Origin: Cytophagaceae bacterium
Lineage (GTDB): Bacteria > Bacteroidota > Bacteroidia > Cytophagales > Spirosomataceae
Direction of reading: 5' to 3'
DNA: 64,000 nt
NCBI GenBank assembly: GCA_027486845.1
Contig: JAIXOL010000024.1
Span: forward strand, 1-64,000
Shown: positions 61,683 to 64,000 of the stretch, in pieces
Numbering within the stretch: position 1 is the stretch's first letter
Layout of the letters: each line of letters begins with the position of its first letter
Translations under genes and position numbers: made by a program
Notes under the pieces: model-generated
Told to the model about the DNA's origin: nothing
Databases searched by the model: none
What the model saw: only the letters and a program-made list of their open reading frames with translations

Positions 61683-62549
61683 TCAAATATCACAAATATT
61701 TACGCCCTGTTTCAATGAAGCTAATTTATCGGCTCGAATAGGAATAAACTCTTGGGCAACAAAGCCTTTGAAACCAGTTTCGGCAATGGCACTCATAATG
61801 GCTGGATAATAAATTTCTTGCGTTTCGTCAATTTCATGTCGGCCTGGAACTCCACCTGTATGATAATGAGCAATATAGGCATGATTTTCACGGATTCGGC
61901 GAATAATGTCGCCCTCCATGATTTGCATGTGATAAATATCGTATAGCAACTTAAAATTATCCGAATCAATGCTTTTGCAAAGTTCAACGCCCCAATCGGT
62001 GTGGTCGCACATATAATCGGCGTGGTCAACTCGGCTATTGAGCAATTCCATCACGATTGTCACCTTTTTCTTTTCGGCATAGTTCATGATTTTCTTCAAG
62101 CCTTTTGCTGAATTTTTTAGGCCATCTTCATCGCTTAGGTTTTTCTCACGATTTCCTGAAAAACATATCAAATTCTTGAATCCTGCCTTCGATGTTTCAT
62201 CAATCAAATATTTATACCATTCTTCCAAACCATCGTGGTTTTCTTTTTTATTCCAGCCATTTGTTATGCCATAATCTTTGCCGATTCCCGAAACCATCGC
62301 ACAAGTAAGGTCATATTTTTTTACGGTCTCAAACTCATCAACATTCAATAATTCTACTGATTGCAAACCAATATTTTTGGCAGCTCGACAAAGAGAATCA
62401 AGGTCGATAGAGTCGTAGCACCAACGACAAACCGAGTGATTGATGCGTCCTTTGAGTACATCTCCCATGATATTATCGGCAGCCTCAAGGCGAGAAGCGA
62501 CTACTCCTGTCCACACTGAGGCAGTTGTTCCTTCTACAATGTTTTTCAT
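61683..62549 (-). CDS. Hydroxypyruvate-isomerase-like TIM-barrel protein
   Basis: This 288-residue member of the xylose-isomerase-like barrel family lacks a clear signal peptide. Motifs include HSVCRWCYDSIDLDSLC, MELLNSRVDHADYMCDHTDW, LLYDIYHMQIMEGDIIRRI and YIAHYHTGGVPGRHEIDETQ, typical of hydroxypyruvate isomerase and its relatives; His, Glu and Asp metal ligands are present. The real substrate may be another ketose. It is upstream of the paraoxonase-like gene on the same strand, separated by a palindrome. Confidence 0.85.
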   Translation of the reverse strand: MKNIVEGTTASVWTGVVASRLEAADNIMGDVLKGRINHSVCRWCYDSIDLDSLCRAAKNIGLQSVELLNVDEFETVKKYDLTCAMVSGIGKDYGITNGWNKKENHDGLEEWYKYLIDETSKAGFKNLICFSGNREKNLSDEDGLKNSAKGLKKIMNYAEKKKVTIVMELLNSRVDHADYMCDHTDWGVELCKSIDSDNFKLLYDIYHMQIMEGDIIRRIRENHAYIAHYHTGGVPGRHEIDETQEIYYPAIMSAIAETGFKGFVAQEFIPIRADKLASLKQGVNICDI

Positions 62550-62748
62550 AATATTTCGGTTAGAATTGTTGTTTTATATTAGTATATTTTTTCTTCCTAA
62601 AAGAGGGCTTATTGTGCAAATTGGTTTATTTAAATGTATGAGCAATTTAAGGCAAAAATATTAATAATGAATAAACTACACTCAAAATAGCTACAAAAAA
62701 TTACAAAAAAAATGGTTTTATTTACATTGATATGCATTTTTAAAAATA

Positions 62749-64000
62749 TTATTTGACAGTAAAAACCACTCTTTGATAACGAGTCAGAGAAGGTATACCA
62801 TCGTCACTTACTTCTATAATCAAATGCAATTTATCTCCAACTTTAGCACTATTTGGTATCTTTACACTGATTTGGTTTTTAATAAAATCAGTGTTTATTG
62901 TTTCAAGAAAAGATGTACTTACATCCATATAGCACCAACCAAAATATTTTACTTTATTTCCATCGGGGTCGCTTATTTTAATTTTTAATTTGATTTCTTG
63001 ACCAGCTTTTACAATAATAAAATTACCTTTTTTTACCGAAACCTTCGGAGCATGATTGGCATTTTTGAAATCTTTAATACACCAATCTGCACGGGCAGCA
63101 AAATCATTTTGAATAGCAGGAATCCAACGTGCTTGAGCAAAAGCCTCATCCTTTTTTTTTGTAAAAGGATTAAAATCAGCAGCAGCCTTGCCATCTTCCC
63201 AACGGCTTGGAGTCATGGTAGATTGTACCAAACGACCACCCCAGCCACCATCTTGAGGATTATCAAGATTATTCAAACCAACATCAACTAAGTGTAAGAA
63301 AGCAGGAGAATCGCCTTCTGAAATGAAATCATATTGCCCGAAACTTCCCCATTGGTTCTTTTTAGCTTTTTCCATACTGCTGTATATATCATCAATTTCG
63401 CCCTTCGGAGGATTTCCATCGCCATAGCTATAATACATTTTTAGGAGTGGTCCATGATTATTTATTACTTCTCCCATAAATTTACCTTCTAAATAAGGGT
63501 GAAGTTCTGTTGGAACAGACCTTTTCCAAAAATAGGCAAAGCACCAAAACTGATTAGAATTATAATAAACTTTGATATCTTTCCAGCTTGGCTCTATGTA
63601 TTTTTTATAGGTAGCATCTTGGTCAAGTATGGCATAAATAATTGCTTTTTGACAAACTTTTTTATAAATTTTGTTCCATTGAGGAGTATTTTTGTATTCA
63701 TCTTCAATAGATTTCAATGCACGGGCAATCGTATTTGTTCCACCCCAAACCTGTAAATAGAGTGGTGTCATATCCTCGTCAAGCAATTTGGCTTTTATAA
63801 AATCTGAGCCCTCGGTATCTTTTGTCATTTCACCTTCAAAATCTATATTTCCGATACGAATTTGATTTTTTAAATCCATTGGTTTTGGAAAATCGGCTGA
63901 ATGCCTAACTAAATTCGTATATACTTTTCCGTAGGCATCAACCAAATCGTAAATCCATTGTTCGCCCGGCCAACGCAGTTCTATTCGTTCGCCATACATT
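62749..64000 (-). CDS. DUF1593 (nucleoside-hydrolase-like) exported protein, 5' end off the right edge
   Basis: At least 416 residues are present; the frame is open to the edge and the Met at 63999 need not be the start. The N-terminal part (YLQVWGGTNTIARALKSIED, GDSPAFLHLVDVGLNN, DGGWGGRLVQ) matches DUF1593, a domain with the nucleoside-hydrolase fold. The C-terminal ~110 residues (PKVSVKKGNFIIVKAGQEIK, LHLIIEVSDDGIPSLTRYQR) form a cadherin-like beta domain often paired with it. It probably acts on a sugar or glycoside outside the cytoplasm; the substrate is unknown. Confidence 0.82.
   Translation of the reverse strand, partial: MYGERIELRWPGEQWIYDLVDAYGKVYTNLVRHSADFPKPMDLKNQIRIGNIDFEGEMTKDTEGSDFIKAKLLDEDMTPLYLQVWGGTNTIARALKSIEDEYKNTPQWNKIYKKVCQKAIIYAILDQDATYKKYIEPSWKDIKVYYNSNQFWCFAYFWKRSVPTELHPYLEGKFMGEVINNHGPLLKMYYSYGDGNPPKGEIDDIYSSMEKAKKNQWGSFGQYDFISEGDSPAFLHLVDVGLNNLDNPQDGGWGGRLVQSTMTPSRWEDGKAAADFNPFTKKKDEAFAQARWIPAIQNDFAARADWCIKDFKNANHAPKVSVKKGNFIIVKAGQEIKLKIKISDPDGNKVKYFGWCYMDVSTSFLETINTDFIKNQISVKIPNSAKVGDKLHLIIEVSDDGIPSLTRYQRVVFTVK

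Noticed and set aside
1-64000. CRISPR array or cas genes
   Set aside because: No series of regularly spaced direct repeats and no Cas-like protein was seen; the repeats present are hairpins or short tandem units.

Overview
The window looks like chromosomal DNA of a low-GC Bacteroidota bacterium, most likely of the order Cytophagales (genus not determinable from sequence alone). The evidence is gldD (gliding motility), a C-terminal type IX secretion sorting domain, many TonB-dependent receptors, DUF2490/DUF1684/DUF4783/DUF3472 proteins, and promoters of the Bacteroidota TTG-N19-TAnnTTTG type in front of the tRNA genes. No rRNA, CRISPR array or intact prophage is visible.

Layout. 1-1.4 kb: an edge-truncated repetitive surface protein on the minus strand and an IS66 transposase relic. 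1.47-12.3 kb: a Nudix-type regulator diverging from a run of secreted hydrolases (three type-B carboxylesterases, two further alpha/beta esterases, a sulfatase and a Tat-exported TIM-barrel isomerase), closed by a strong bidirectional terminator. 12.3-24.4 kb: housekeeping genes (zinc dehydrogenase, birA, rsfS, ftsH, YggS-type PLP protein, aldo/keto reductase, Rrf2 regulator) with several conserved unknowns, including a kinase-fold protein. 24.4-28 kb: TonB receptor with DUF1684 and DUF2490 genes. 29-33 kb: HTH-only ModE-like regulator, TauE/SafE permease and a divergent TonB receptor whose shared control region carries ModE-like boxes. 33-33.5 kb: a frameshifted REP-associated (RAYT/Y1) transposase between two perfect palindromes. 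33.5-41.4 kb: DPP-IV, acyl-CoA ligase, alpha/beta hydrolase, PepT, MazG-like protein and a collagen-like lipoprotein. 41.4-48.2 kb: TPR protein, T9SS-exported propeller, YcxB-like and DUF4783 proteins, phosphoribosyltransferase and gldD. 48.9-49.3 kb: two tandem tRNA-Glu(TTC) genes, each with its own promoter and terminator. 49.4-56.2 kb: M14 peptidase, frameshifted Tat isomerase, large outer-membrane barrel and a PepSY-TM pseudogene relic. 56.2-60.5 kb: a TonB receptor, a sialidase-fold protein with a CxCC motif and a small Cys-rich protein (possible metal locus). 60.6-64 kb: paraoxonase-like protein, hydroxypyruvate-isomerase-like protein and a DUF1593 protein running off the right edge.

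The most interesting observation is the 29-33 kb locus. A palindrome with the form TCGTTATAT-N8-ATATAACGA, very close to the classical ModE box, lies between divergent genes for a TauE/SafE permease and a TonB receptor. Its centre holds back-to-back TAnnTTTG promoter elements, and a second copy lies in the signal-peptide codons of the receptor. With a ModE-type regulator next door, this suggests a molybdenum/tungsten-responsive oxyanion uptake module. Other notable signals are a pair of palindromic repeats with conserved flanks and compensatory stem changes, hairpins sharing the core GACGGGGTCGC, and several decaying genes.
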